Source of the DNA: a virus
IMG/VR virus record: IMGVR_UViG_3300001679_000072
Location: 1-23,670 of that record
Length of the DNA: 23,670 nt
Reading direction: 5' to 3' (one strand)
Below are positions 16,301 to 21,468 of the stretch, in pieces. Under the pieces are notes generated by a model that saw only the letters and a list, made by a program, of their open reading frames with translations, was not told the DNA's origin and made no database searches. The translations under genes and the position numbers were made by a program. The stretch's first letter is position 1. Every line of letters begins with the position of its first letter.

Positions 16301-16786
16301 GATGAAAGATTCACTGGCCGAAAGCACTTCTGGTCAGCGCTAGCGGTTGATCGGCCAAAGAACCTCAAGAAGTTTCACGAGAACATAGATATGTATCGTC
16401 CAGAGGGAGATTTTACCGATGAAGAGAAGATTGAATACATTTCTTCATTGACAGGCATCTTTCCTATTGACATGGTGATAGATAAAGATGTACAATCTAA
16501 ACTCAATCATTATTGCGTCCCTCCGATCGGAGATTGGGATAATGATCTTGGAGTAGCTTGGTTTATCCCAAGAGAAGTGATAAAGAAGAAGACGAAGAAT
16601 GGAAAGATGTATTGGATTGTTAAGGTGATTGATGCCACATCTTCAATGACCAGTATTAAATGTTGGGGAGTAAAAGAGAAAGATAAGATCCACCTTAACA
16701 GACCTTATATGGCAAAGCTTGATTACAACGAGCAGTGGGGCTTTTCAACGAGATCAATGTATTACAATTTTAGGTTATTAGGATAA
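13352..16786 (+). CDS. dnaE: DNA polymerase III alpha subunit (family C, DnaE type)
   Basis: At 1144 residues this is a full-length DnaE. The N-terminal PHP domain keeps its metal-binding pattern: HAHS (H15, H17), TDHG (D49, H50), GVEAYFTP (E80) and a later TADSH, so intrinsic 3'-5' proofreading by the PHP site is plausible. The polymerase core has GPGRGSAAGSLVAY (near 429) and the catalytic PDIDFD (D472, D474), with the third Asp in IKFDVLGL (D637). GVFQFTQKGAQGF, SIYRPGPLGAN and FNKSHAVSYSMLSYQ are standard fingers and C-terminal motifs. The last 65 residues look like an OB fold. It likely does bulk genome replication. No DnaQ, clamp or clamp loader is in the window. A separate family A polymerase occurs at 1054. 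Its stop overlaps the homing endonuclease start (TAATG). Confidence 0.96.
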   Translation: MTERTKSSIPFVGLHAHSVAGSPFDGYGYPSEHMDFAYSNGADALALTDHGNMNGFSHQMIHLKKMKEDGREFKAIFGVEAYFTPSIKEWKEAYEKAKVDKKAAKALEKDDGKMSIENEGDSKAATDNILRRRRHLILIAQNQTGLNNIFKMVSESYQGDNYYRYPRMDYELLDKYSEGVIAASACLGGIYAGNYWENKDEGEEAILQAMRKTTEQMMAIFDDRWLGELQWNSVPEQHKINKYIIQLSREYGFKMISTADSHYPTPDAWVHREMYKRLGWLGKSSRPEYMSNELPTSVEEIGYELYPKNGDQMWESYKAYSKECEVEYDDSIVKETITNTHWIAHELIEDFVPDTEVRLPNFVVPPDSTADEALHKFALEGMKSMGLIHRKEYTDRLTTELDVISDRGFSKYFLTMKAVADKSNEVMLTGPGRGSAAGSLVAYVLKITQVDPIKHGLLFERFLRKDATDYPDIDFDVSDPMEIKELMMKEWGRTTVVPISNYNTLQLRSLIKDIGKFYDVPFTEVNAVTSRMIHEATPAAKKKHNIKTGVYVPTFEEVIEFSPTLQMFFVKYPDIKTHVEALYGQVRSVSRHAGGVVIGENLDRHMPLVQSGGVLQTPWAEGQNVRHLEPLGFIKFDVLGLSTLRMIEGAVGHILKRHHNINEPTYKQIREFYDNHLHPDIMDFNDKEVYKNIFQEGKFAGVFQFTQKGAQGFCKRAQPNNLIDLSAITSIYRPGPLGANVDKSYVKAKKDPSSIHYVHPIVEQVTRETFGFLIFQEQIALLAHKLGKNISLDEANLLRKLLTKKGTGKGASEKRKIEIKFLDGCKEKGIDNATARQLWQTFEYFSGYGFNKSHAVSYSMLSYQCAWLLNYYPAEWMAAFLDKEPENKKEEAINIAKQAGFSIRSLDVNTSGTQWEINENGDTLIQPLTSIKGLGDAAVTQLLDNRPFNTPEDFLFNENIIYSKLNKKALDVLCRSGAMDELIDERFTGRKHFWSALAVDRPKNLKKFHENIDMYRPEGDFTDEEKIEYISSLTGIFPIDMVIDKDVQSKLNHYCVPPIGDWDNDLGVAWFIPREVIKKKTKNGKMYWIVKVIDATSSMTSIKCWGVKEKDKIHLNRPYMAKLDYNEQWGFSTRSMYYNFRLLG

Positions 16787-17385
16787 TGGAAACAAAGACT
16801 TGTACAAAATGCGGCGTAGAAAAGCCTGCAACAACGGAGTATTTTCATAAAGACCGCTGCTCCCCATCCGGCCTAAGATCAGACTGCAAAGTATGTATGA
16901 GTGCCTGGAAGAAGCTCTGGGGTAAACAATACCGCCAAGACCCCGCGAACAAAGAGAAGAGGGCCGCTTATAGAGAGAAGAACAAAGAGAAGATCGCCGC
17001 TTATAGTAAGCAGTACTACCAAGAGAACAAAGAGAAGATCGCCGCTTGTAATAAGCAGCACTACCAAGGATTACCAGCAGGGGTATATAAGATTTTAAAC
17101 AAAGAAACTGAAAGAATCTATATTGGAGCATCAACAGGGTTACCTAAGCGCTGGAGCGATCACAAGTTATTGTTATGCAAGGGAGACCACAGAAATCAAA
17201 ATATGCAAGAAGACTATAACAAATTCGGATTGGATGCTTTTGAATTTAAGATAATAGAAGAATATCCCCCCGATACACAGCTTAAGACTCTGGAGAAAAG
17301 AGAACAAGAAGAAATCAGGAAAAGGTTGTCCGAGGGCAAAAACTTATACAACATTTTCCATGGTAAATTACCACACCGGAGGTAA
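16786..17385 (+). CDS. GIY-YIG homing endonuclease with N-terminal zinc finger
   Basis: The 199-residue protein has a Cys4-type finger at residues 6-37 (C6, C9, C34, C37 with GLRSDCKVC), a lysine-rich tandem-repeat linker (about 55-94), and a GIY-YIG nuclease domain: GVYKIL (99-104), RIYIGAST (110-117), catalytic Arg 122 in LPKRW, and a glutamate-rich helix EKREQEEIRKRL that carries the metal-binding Glu. Free-standing GIY-YIG genes with such fingers are mobile in phage genomes and cut alleles lacking them. It is inserted exactly at the end of dnaE (one-base TAATG overlap) and before a small zinc protein, consistent with intergenic homing beside a replication gene. It carries no intron or intein features. 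The next gene's GGAGG ribosome binding site overlaps its stop. Confidence 0.88.
   Translation: METKTCTKCGVEKPATTEYFHKDRCSPSGLRSDCKVCMSAWKKLWGKQYRQDPANKEKRAAYREKNKEKIAAYSKQYYQENKEKIAACNKQHYQGLPAGVYKILNKETERIYIGASTGLPKRWSDHKLLLCKGDHRNQNMQEDYNKFGLDAFEFKIIEEYPPDTQLKTLEKREQEEIRKRLSEGKNLYNIFHGKLPHRR
16978..17067 (+). repeat. 45-bp tandem repeat in the endonuclease linker
   Basis: Two 15-codon units (16978-17022 and 17023-17067) encode NKEKIAA-x-x-KQ-x-YQ with few changes, and a third, partial unit (NKEKRAAY) precedes them at 16948-16971. The near-identity at DNA level indicates recent slippage or duplication. Repeat number is likely to vary between relatives and sets the distance between zinc finger and nuclease domain. 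Confidence 0.85.
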
Positions 17386-17387
17386 GA

Positions 17388-17663
17388 ATGGCAAGCGCAA
17401 GTAAAAAACTAGAAAGAAATATGGCCAAGAGTAAAAAGAAACAAGCCGAGAAAGACTTAAAACAAAAGATGGGCATGTTCGATAAGCTTCAAGATGAATG
17501 CTTGGTGTGCGAAACTCCCTTTGATAAGAAGTCAAAGGAACATGCTCAAACTTGGTTCGTTACAATTAGAGAGAAGCAGAATACAGTCAACCTGTATTGC
17601 CCAGAGTGTTGGGCGACAGCACAGAGAGTTATTGAAAACTATGGAAAAGGAGAGCAAGAATGA
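17388..17663 (+). CDS. Small zinc-ribbon protein, unknown function
   Basis: The 91-residue protein has a basic N-terminal helix (about 1-34, many Lys) and a probable zinc ribbon made by two CxxC pairs, ECLVCETPFD (C38, C41) and LYCPECW (C71, C74). Between them is a beta-rich stretch AQTWFVTIREKQNTVNLYC. Such proteins suit RNA or DNA binding, or contact with RNA polymerase, but no specific family is recognised. ATG at 17388 follows GGAGG by a good distance, one of the strongest ribosome binding sites here. The gene ends overlapping the dUTPase start (ATGA at 17660). Before the homing endonuclease arrived it was probably the gene directly after dnaE. Confidence 0.75.
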   Translation: MASASKKLERNMAKSKKKQAEKDLKQKMGMFDKLQDECLVCETPFDKKSKEHAQTWFVTIREKQNTVNLYCPECWATAQRVIENYGKGEQE

Positions 17664-18205
17664 TTCTTGAATTTCAGAAGACAAATAATAATGTAAAGTC
17701 ACCGACAAGGGGAAACCCATCAGATGCCGGCTTAGATGTATACGCTCACTTGCCAAAAGTTGCAACAGGTGTTCCTATCAACCCAGGATCCAATATAATG
17801 GTGTCGACAGGGCTAAAGTTTGGGATCCCTCACGGATATATGTTGCAAGTTTGTAACCGCTCATCAATGGGAGCCAAGAAATCTTTGACAGTTGGAGCAC
17901 ATGTAATTGATAGCGGATATGAAGGAGAGGTCTTTATAGATCTCCACAACATTGGCAATAAGAGACAGCTTATCAAGGACGGAGATAAGATAGCACAGTT
18001 GGTCTTGGTACCGGTCGTTCATTTTAGGCCAGTAGAGAAGACCGATGGAAACCTTTACGGAGATAATATAAGTATTTCCAACAGAAAGGACGGCGCGCTG
18101 GGATCCACCGATGAGAAACCAAAGCAAAGCTCAACGGCAGATCTAGATCAGCGGGACAGGGGATTGCCGGCATCATTGATGAATTACGTCCCCAATGGGT
18201 TTTAA
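17660..18205 (+). CDS. dut: dUTP diphosphatase (trimeric dUTPase)
   Basis: The protein converts dUTP to dUMP and pyrophosphate, keeping uracil out of phage DNA. Five motifs are present: DAGLDVYA (22-29), CNRSSMGAKK (65-74), HVIDSGYEGEVFIDLHN (81-97, with catalytic Asp 84 and Tyr 87), GDKIAQLVLVPV (108-119), and a C-terminal RKDGALGST (142-150). The last differs from the usual RGxGGFGSTG: the uracil-stacking Phe is Leu, and one Gly is Ala. A tail of about 30 residues follows, which is unusual. Length is 181 residues against about 150 for typical enzymes. The gene overlaps the zinc-ribbon gene by four bases and the DUF3310 gene by 11. Expected activity is clear, efficiency of the altered motif 5 is not. 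Confidence 0.92.
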   Translation: MILEFQKTNNNVKSPTRGNPSDAGLDVYAHLPKVATGVPINPGSNIMVSTGLKFGIPHGYMLQVCNRSSMGAKKSLTVGAHVIDSGYEGEVFIDLHNIGNKRQLIKDGDKIAQLVLVPVVHFRPVEKTDGNLYGDNISISNRKDGALGSTDEKPKQSSTADLDQRDRGLPASLMNYVPNGF

Positions 18206-18518
18206 AGTAGGAAAAACCTATTTCCCAATGTGCTCAAAGCATGCTGCTATGTATAAGTCAACATATAACAGAGAGCCAATATCAATAGGATGCGAGGTCT
18301 GTATGAAAGAGAGAGAGAAAGTAGATCATCCCGCACATTATAACAAGGGGATCGAAGTAATAAAGTATATAGAATCTTGGGATATGGATTTCAGTACGGG
18401 AAACGCTATAAAATATATCTCTCGACACAAGCTCAAAGGTCGCCCCCTTGAAGACCTGAAGAAAGCAAAGTGGTATGTCGAGAGGTTAATACAAAACTTA
18501 GAAGGAGAACAAAATTGA
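18195..18518 (+). CDS. DUF3310-family protein with N-terminal Cys/His pair
   Basis: Residues 44-99, DHPAHYNKGIEVIKYIESW followed by NAIKYISRHKLKGRPLEDLKKAKWYVERLI, are the whole DUF3310 signature found in many phages. T7 gp1.7, a phage nucleotide kinase, is in my memory linked to this domain, so a nucleotide-handling role would fit the neighbours (dUTPase, IMPDH-like). The N-terminal part adds CxxH (C13, H16) and CxxC (C33, C36), a possible zinc site not usual for the family. It is 107 residues long. Start ATG 18195 overlaps dUTPase; its ribosome binding site is weak and a second ATG at 18228 is possible. The stop overlaps the next TTG start. Confidence 0.82.
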   Translation: MGFKVGKTYFPMCSKHAAMYKSTYNREPISIGCEVCMKEREKVDHPAHYNKGIEVIKYIESWDMDFSTGNAIKYISRHKLKGRPLEDLKKAKWYVERLIQNLEGEQN

Positions 18519-19525
18519 GGAAGTCACTATCGTTTGACGACGTATTATTGGTACCAAAGTATAGCGACATTAAGTCGAGATCAGAAGTTAAAACAATAAA
18601 CAATCTTGGCAAAACTATACTAACACTTCCGATCATATCCAGCCCAATGGATACTGTGACAGAAGATAAGATGGCAACTGTGATGTCCGACGCCGGTGGC
18701 TTAGGGATCATTCACAGGTATAACACTATCGAAGAACAAGTCAGCCTCATTTCTAAAGTTCAAGGCCCCAAGGCCGCCGCAATTGGGATGACGGGCGACT
18801 ATATGGAGAGGGCAATGTCTCTCGTCGCATGCGGTGCTAGTGTGCTGTGTGTTGACGTAGCCCACGGTCATCACATCATGATGGAGACCTGCTTAAAGTC
18901 GTTGAAGGACAAGATAGGCAACGATGTACATATTATGGCAGGGAACGTTGCAACGCTTGAGGCTTTCGACGATCTCGCCTCTTGGGGAGCGGACAGCATC
19001 CGAGTTGGTATTGGCGGAGGGAGTATCTGCTCAACAAGATTAGTTTCTGGCCATGGCATACCAACTTTCCAAAGTATATTGGACTGCGCGCAGACAACCT
19101 ACGATGACGTAAAGATTATTGCAGATGGAGGCATCAAAACCTCCGGAGATATAGTTAAAGCCTATGCAGCAGGAGCAGACTTTGCGATGGTAGGCTCTCT
19201 ACTGGCAGGTACAAGCAATACACCAGGAGAAGTGTTCCGAAACGCTAGCGGAATGCGATATAAGGTTTACCGCGGAATGGCTTCCGAAGCAGCCCAAAAT
19301 GACTGGCGAGGTAAAGCATCATCTCCAGAGGGGATATCCACTACAGTACCATATAAGGGAGAGACGTTTCCAATTCTCGCGGATCTTCATGGCGGAATCA
19401 GAAGTGGGTTTTCTTATACTGGAGCGCGAAGCTTTACAGAGTTCTATGATAAGTCAGAGTTTATCAAACAGTCTAGCGCCGGCCAATCCGAGAGCTTCAC
19501 CCACATCTTGAAAAGAAGAGAATAA
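18515..19525 (+). CDS. guaB: IMP dehydrogenase / GMP reductase family enzyme, no CBS domains
   Basis: Start is TTG at 18515 (overlapping the previous stop as TTGA), with AAGGAG at 18502-18507; this gives RKSLSFDDVLLVP, the standard N-terminus of the family. Of 336 residues, GIGGGSICSTR (166-176) holds catalytic Cys 172; IIADGGIKTSGDIVKAYAAGA (201-221) and MVGSLLAGTSNTPGEVF (225-241) match IMPDH more than GMP reductase; RYKVYRGMASEAAQN is the flap-side motif, and GGIRSGFSYTGA (293-304) mixes features of both. The 120-residue CBS regulatory insert of cellular IMPDH is missing. It probably oxidises IMP to XMP, the committed step to guanine nucleotides, and would bypass host feedback via CBS domains. 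GMP reductase activity is the alternative. It sits in a nucleotide-metabolism run. Confidence 0.88.
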   Translation: MRKSLSFDDVLLVPKYSDIKSRSEVKTINNLGKTILTLPIISSPMDTVTEDKMATVMSDAGGLGIIHRYNTIEEQVSLISKVQGPKAAAIGMTGDYMERAMSLVACGASVLCVDVAHGHHIMMETCLKSLKDKIGNDVHIMAGNVATLEAFDDLASWGADSIRVGIGGGSICSTRLVSGHGIPTFQSILDCAQTTYDDVKIIADGGIKTSGDIVKAYAAGADFAMVGSLLAGTSNTPGEVFRNASGMRYKVYRGMASEAAQNDWRGKASSPEGISTTVPYKGETFPILADLHGGIRSGFSYTGARSFTEFYDKSEFIKQSSAGQSESFTHILKRRE

Positions 19526-19866
19526 TGAAGAAACTACCAGTCCCAGATGTCAGAGAAAGAAAGAAGTTTATGTTCTATGATACCGGGAAAAGACAGGCAG
19601 ATTTGAGAATAAGATTAAAGTATGATGGTTTAAACCAATCTCAGTTTTTTAGAGCTATGATCACGGGATACCTCGATCAAGACGAAAGAATTATGAACTT
19701 CGTCGATGAGCTTAAGAAAGAATATGTGATCCAAGGTAAGGAGAAGAGAACTCGCAGCAATAAGCTGGCCGCCGAAGGTCATATGACAAGAAAGAAATTC
19801 TTGCTCGATGACAGCGATGTGGAGAATATATTTGATATATTAGCCGAGGAGCACCCAGACCTATGA
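19525..19866 (+). CDS. Unknown protein with ribbon-helix-helix-like segment
   Basis: The 113-residue protein overlaps the previous stop (TAATG). Residues 24-54, QADLRIRLKYDGLNQSQFFR followed by AMITGYLDQDE, read as strand, turn and two helices with the spacing of ribbon-helix-helix DNA-binding domains, though the strand is unusually placed and no operator is known. The tail (HMTRKKFLLDDSDVENIFDILAEEHPDL, 86-113) is a conserved-looking acidic helix. The next gene, a sigma-region-4-like protein, overlaps by four bases (ATGA). Paired synthesis of an RHH-like and an HTH protein suggests a regulatory pair, but the function is not established. Proteins of this layout occur, as far as I recall, in uncultured marine phages without annotation. 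Confidence 0.72.
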   Translation: MKKLPVPDVRERKKFMFYDTGKRQADLRIRLKYDGLNQSQFFRAMITGYLDQDERIMNFVDELKKEYVIQGKEKRTRSNKLAAEGHMTRKKFLLDDSDVENIFDILAEEHPDL

Positions 19867-20099
19867 AATGTTTAGATGCATGCAAAAAGCATGGGGTATC
19901 TTGCCCGATTAAAGACTGTAGATTTTGGGTGAAATATGAAAAAGATTTTAATTGTGTTGGGCAGACTGTTGCCGACCATGGTAGGTTAACTTTAAGAGAA
20001 ACTGCGAAGAGATTAGGCATTAGTTTTGTTAGAGTTAAGCAGATTGAGGACAAGGCATTAAAAAAATTAACTGATTTTGCAAATAAGTTATCAAATTAA
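19863..20099 (+). CDS. Miniature sigma-70 region 4-like HTH protein with zinc-type Cys cluster
   Basis: The 78-residue protein has two parts. Residues 43-69, LTLRETAKRLGISFVRVKQ then IEDKALKKL, match the sigma factor region 4 helix-turn-helix, the part that reads -35 DNA, including the V-x-Q-I-E and A-L-K-K-L stretches. Residues 1-31 hold five cysteines (3, 7, 14, 19, 31), a probable zinc module. Region 2, needed for -10 recognition and melting, is absent. It could act as a partner that changes promoter choice of host RNA polymerase, like T4 gp55/gp33 or AsiA-MotA systems in logic, not in sequence. It is followed by the spacer with three TATTTATA elements. It overlaps the RHH-like gene. DNA binding is well supported, the regulatory role is inferred. 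Confidence 0.78.
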   Translation: MKCLDACKKHGVSCPIKDCRFWVKYEKDFNCVGQTVADHGRLTLRETAKRLGISFVRVKQIEDKALKKLTDFANKLSN

Positions 20100-20120
20100 T
20101 ACCTTTTAGGAAAAATAACA

Positions 20121-20170
20121 ACTATTTATATATTGGATAGCGTCATAGTATTTATACTGCACTATTTATA
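20121..20170 (+). promoter_or_regulatory. Triple TATTTATA spacer, candidate late promoter region
   Basis: TATTTATA occurs at 20123-20130, 20149-20156 and 20163-20170; the first and last copies extend to ACTATTTATA. The third ends seven bases before AAGGAG, the ribosome binding site of the next gene. The 10-mer also precedes the gene at 5161. TTGGAT at 20133 with TATACT at 20153 has an unfavourable 14-base spacing, so no good sigma-70 promoter serves this gene. Together this suggests a phage-specific promoter. Confidence 0.45.
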
Positions 20171-20190
20171 CTACACAAGGAGAAATCAAA

Positions 20191-20769
20191 ATGAAGCGTC
20201 TACTGAACGAAGATATTACTCGCAAGTTTATGAAACTAGCGAACATTGCGCCACTAGCCGAGAACTTTCTAGACAAGACCGTCACTGAGACCGATGAGGT
20301 CACTGAAGAGGGATTTATCGCAGAACTAGACGACGAGATGCCTCCGGAGGAAGAAGCTCCAATGGACGACCTTCCCCCGATGGATGACGAGCCAATGGAC
20401 GATATGCCGGACGAAGAGCCCGCCGCACCCGCCGCACCCGGTGGAGGCTTGGACGTCACAGGTATCGTACAAGCTGTTACTGATGCCCTGGCTCAAGAAC
20501 TTGAAGCCCAAGGCCACCCAGTAGACATCGACGTCGCAGATGAAGGCGAAGCTCCAATGGATGACATGCCAGAAGAAGATCCAATGGGCGACATGCCAGA
20601 AGAAGATCCAATGGCTCCGCACGGCGGCGAAGAACTAGCAGAGGCTTCGGTTGAAGAAGAGTTGGAAGAAGCAGACATTAATGTTTCGGAAGAACTCGAC
20701 GAAGATACCATAAACGAAATTACTAGGCGCGTAGCCGAGAGATTACTTAAGCAAACGAAGCGAAAGTAA
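20191..20769 (+). CDS. Acidic, repeat-containing protein, possible prohead scaffold/core protein
   Basis: The 192-residue protein has a basic, conserved-looking N-terminus (MKRLLNEDITRKFMKLANIA), a long Asp/Glu/Pro/Met-rich middle with repeats such as PMDDMPEED, an alanine/glycine-rich segment near 78-88, and a C-terminal helix DTINEITRRVAERLLKQTKRK (about 172-192). Strongly acidic body with basic ends is typical of tailed-phage prohead core and scaffold proteins, for example the T4 gp67 class, which are cleaved during head maturation; the protease-like gene at 21469 is close. I infer a structural or assembly role from composition only. AAGGAG at 20177-20182 gives the start. It is followed by an intrinsic terminator, so it may be transcribed alone at high level. 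Confidence 0.72.
   Translation: MKRLLNEDITRKFMKLANIAPLAENFLDKTVTETDEVTEEGFIAELDDEMPPEEEAPMDDLPPMDDEPMDDMPDEEPAAPAAPGGGLDVTGIVQAVTDALAQELEAQGHPVDIDVADEGEAPMDDMPEEDPMGDMPEEDPMAPHGGEELAEASVEEELEEADINVSEELDEDTINEITRRVAERLLKQTKRK
20554..20614 (+). repeat. 27-bp tandem repeat in the acidic protein gene
   Basis: Two full 27-base units (20554-20580, 20581-20607), differing in only two bases, and a seven-base start of a third encode repeated PM(D/G)DMPEED. Related, more diverged copies lie upstream around 20361-20412, encoding PMDD-type units. This points to expansion by duplication, so copy number probably varies between strains. Confidence 0.85.
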
Positions 20770-20797
20770 CTAACATTACGTTTTAATTTTGATTTTG

Positions 20798-20829
20798 AAA
20801 AGCCTGTCCTTGACAGGCTTTTCCTTTTG
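20798..20829 (+). terminator. Intrinsic terminator after the acidic protein gene
   Basis: AAAAGCCTGTC (20798-20808), a three-base loop, and GACAGGCTTTT (20812-20822) form a perfect 11-bp stem, followed by TTTTCCTTTT. It lies about 30 bases after the acidic protein stop. The 3' half also forms the -35 of the next promoter. Confidence 0.82.
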
Positions 20830-20838
20830 TGGTAGTAT
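20810..20838 (+). promoter_or_regulatory. Sigma-70-type promoter embedded in terminator
   Basis: TTGACA (20810-20815) is made by the loop and 3' arm of the terminator. TAGTAT (20833-20838) is 17 bases downstream. A start site about seven bases on falls on or next to the ATG at 20846, so the next message could be leaderless from that codon. Confidence 0.68.
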
Positions 20839-20845
20839 TGTATTT

Positions 20846-21250
20846 ATGTTAGTAGAAGATCCGATGTTGAATAGTATGATGTGGTTTTTCCTTGGCGTAC
20901 TGGCTCATAAGATAGCTGTAGCAGTACTTCAGCTATCCCGCGCTGTATTAATATTCCGCGAAGTCGCAGTATTTGGCCTTAGTTTACTCAAAGTTGCAGA
21001 CGCCCATATGGCGCTAGCGAGGGAAGTAAAATACCAAGCGCTAGAATCCCCCGGGCAAGAAGAGCTAACAAAAGATGATCTCATGAAACTGAAAAGATAC
21101 GACGAGACGTTTGTTACGGACTGGAGGGCCACAGCAATTAAGTCAATAATATCAAACTCCCCAGACTATTGTAGGGGGCTTTTGAATTTTAATAGTTGGA
21201 ACCAAGCCATGAATTTCCTAGATGCAGAGAGAAAGAAAAAAGGTTTTTAA
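20846..21250 (+). CDS. Membrane-associated protein of unknown function
   Basis: The frame is open further upstream, but those codons are part of the terminator and promoter, so ATG 20846 (134 residues) or ATG 20864 are the reasonable starts; neither has a clear ribosome binding site, apart from AGAAGA before the second. The N-terminal part (MLNSMMWFFLGVLAHKIAVAVLQ, followed by RAVLIFREVAVFGLSLLKVA) is hydrophobic and would span or lie on the membrane. The rest is soluble: EELTKDDLMKLKRYDE and a segment with SNSPDYCRGLLNFNSWNQAM. I do not recognise a family. It lies between the acidic protein and the protease-like gene and has its own promoter. Confidence 0.68.
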   Translation: MLVEDPMLNSMMWFFLGVLAHKIAVAVLQLSRAVLIFREVAVFGLSLLKVADAHMALAREVKYQALESPGQEELTKDDLMKLKRYDETFVTDWRATAIKSIISNSPDYCRGLLNFNSWNQAMNFLDAERKKKGF

Positions 21251-21290
21251 ATTAAAAAAAATCTAATTATATTAAAGGGGACATACTGAT

Positions 21291-21461
21291 ATGAAATTCG
21301 CAAAAGATTCCAAAAAATCTAAAAAAGTAGTGGAAGAGGTCACAGAGGAAGAAGTTGTAGAAACAGAGGAACTCGCAGAGATCGAAGAAGAACCGCTGCT
21401 GCCTTTGATGATCAATTTCCCCCCCTCCTCCAGAGATTCCCAAAGGATCAGAGGAGTCTAG
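21291..21461 (+). CDS. N-terminal part of the ClpP-like gene (ends early by apparent frameshift)
   Basis: ATG 21291, after AAAGGGG (21274-21280), opens a 56-codon frame with a Lys-rich start and an acidic middle (VEEVTEEEVVETEELAEIEE) and ends at TAG 21459-21461. After PLLPLMINF it reads through a run of seven C (21419-21425). Dropping one C from that run would keep the frame open: it would read MINFPPPPEIPKGSEESSL and continue into the ClpP-like body. I therefore regard this as the N-terminal extension of the same protein, separated by a homopolymer length change. It could also be a genuine short product if the slippage is programmed. Confidence 0.6.
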   Translation: MKFAKDSKKSKKVVEEVTEEEVVETEELAEIEEEPLLPLMINFPPSSRDSQRIRGV

Positions 21462-21468
21462 TCTAATT

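Noticed and set aside
16786-17385. The endonuclease as part of a group I intron or intein
   Set aside because: dnaE is uninterrupted with its C-terminal OB region intact, and no splice-type residues or structured flanks are seen; the gene is free-standing.
18470-18514. Longer GUA-enzyme reading from ATG 18470
   Set aside because: The added 15 residues are unlike any IMPDH N-terminus and overlap DUF3310 codons; TTG 18515 has AAGGAG at proper spacing.
20166-20622. Serine-rich and histidine/tryptophan-rich minus-strand frames opposite the acidic protein
   Set aside because: Their odd composition is the complement of the Asp/Glu/Pro/Met repeats on the + strand.
20789-20845. Longer membrane protein reading from ATG 20789
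   Set aside because: These codons coincide with the terminator hairpin and the promoter.
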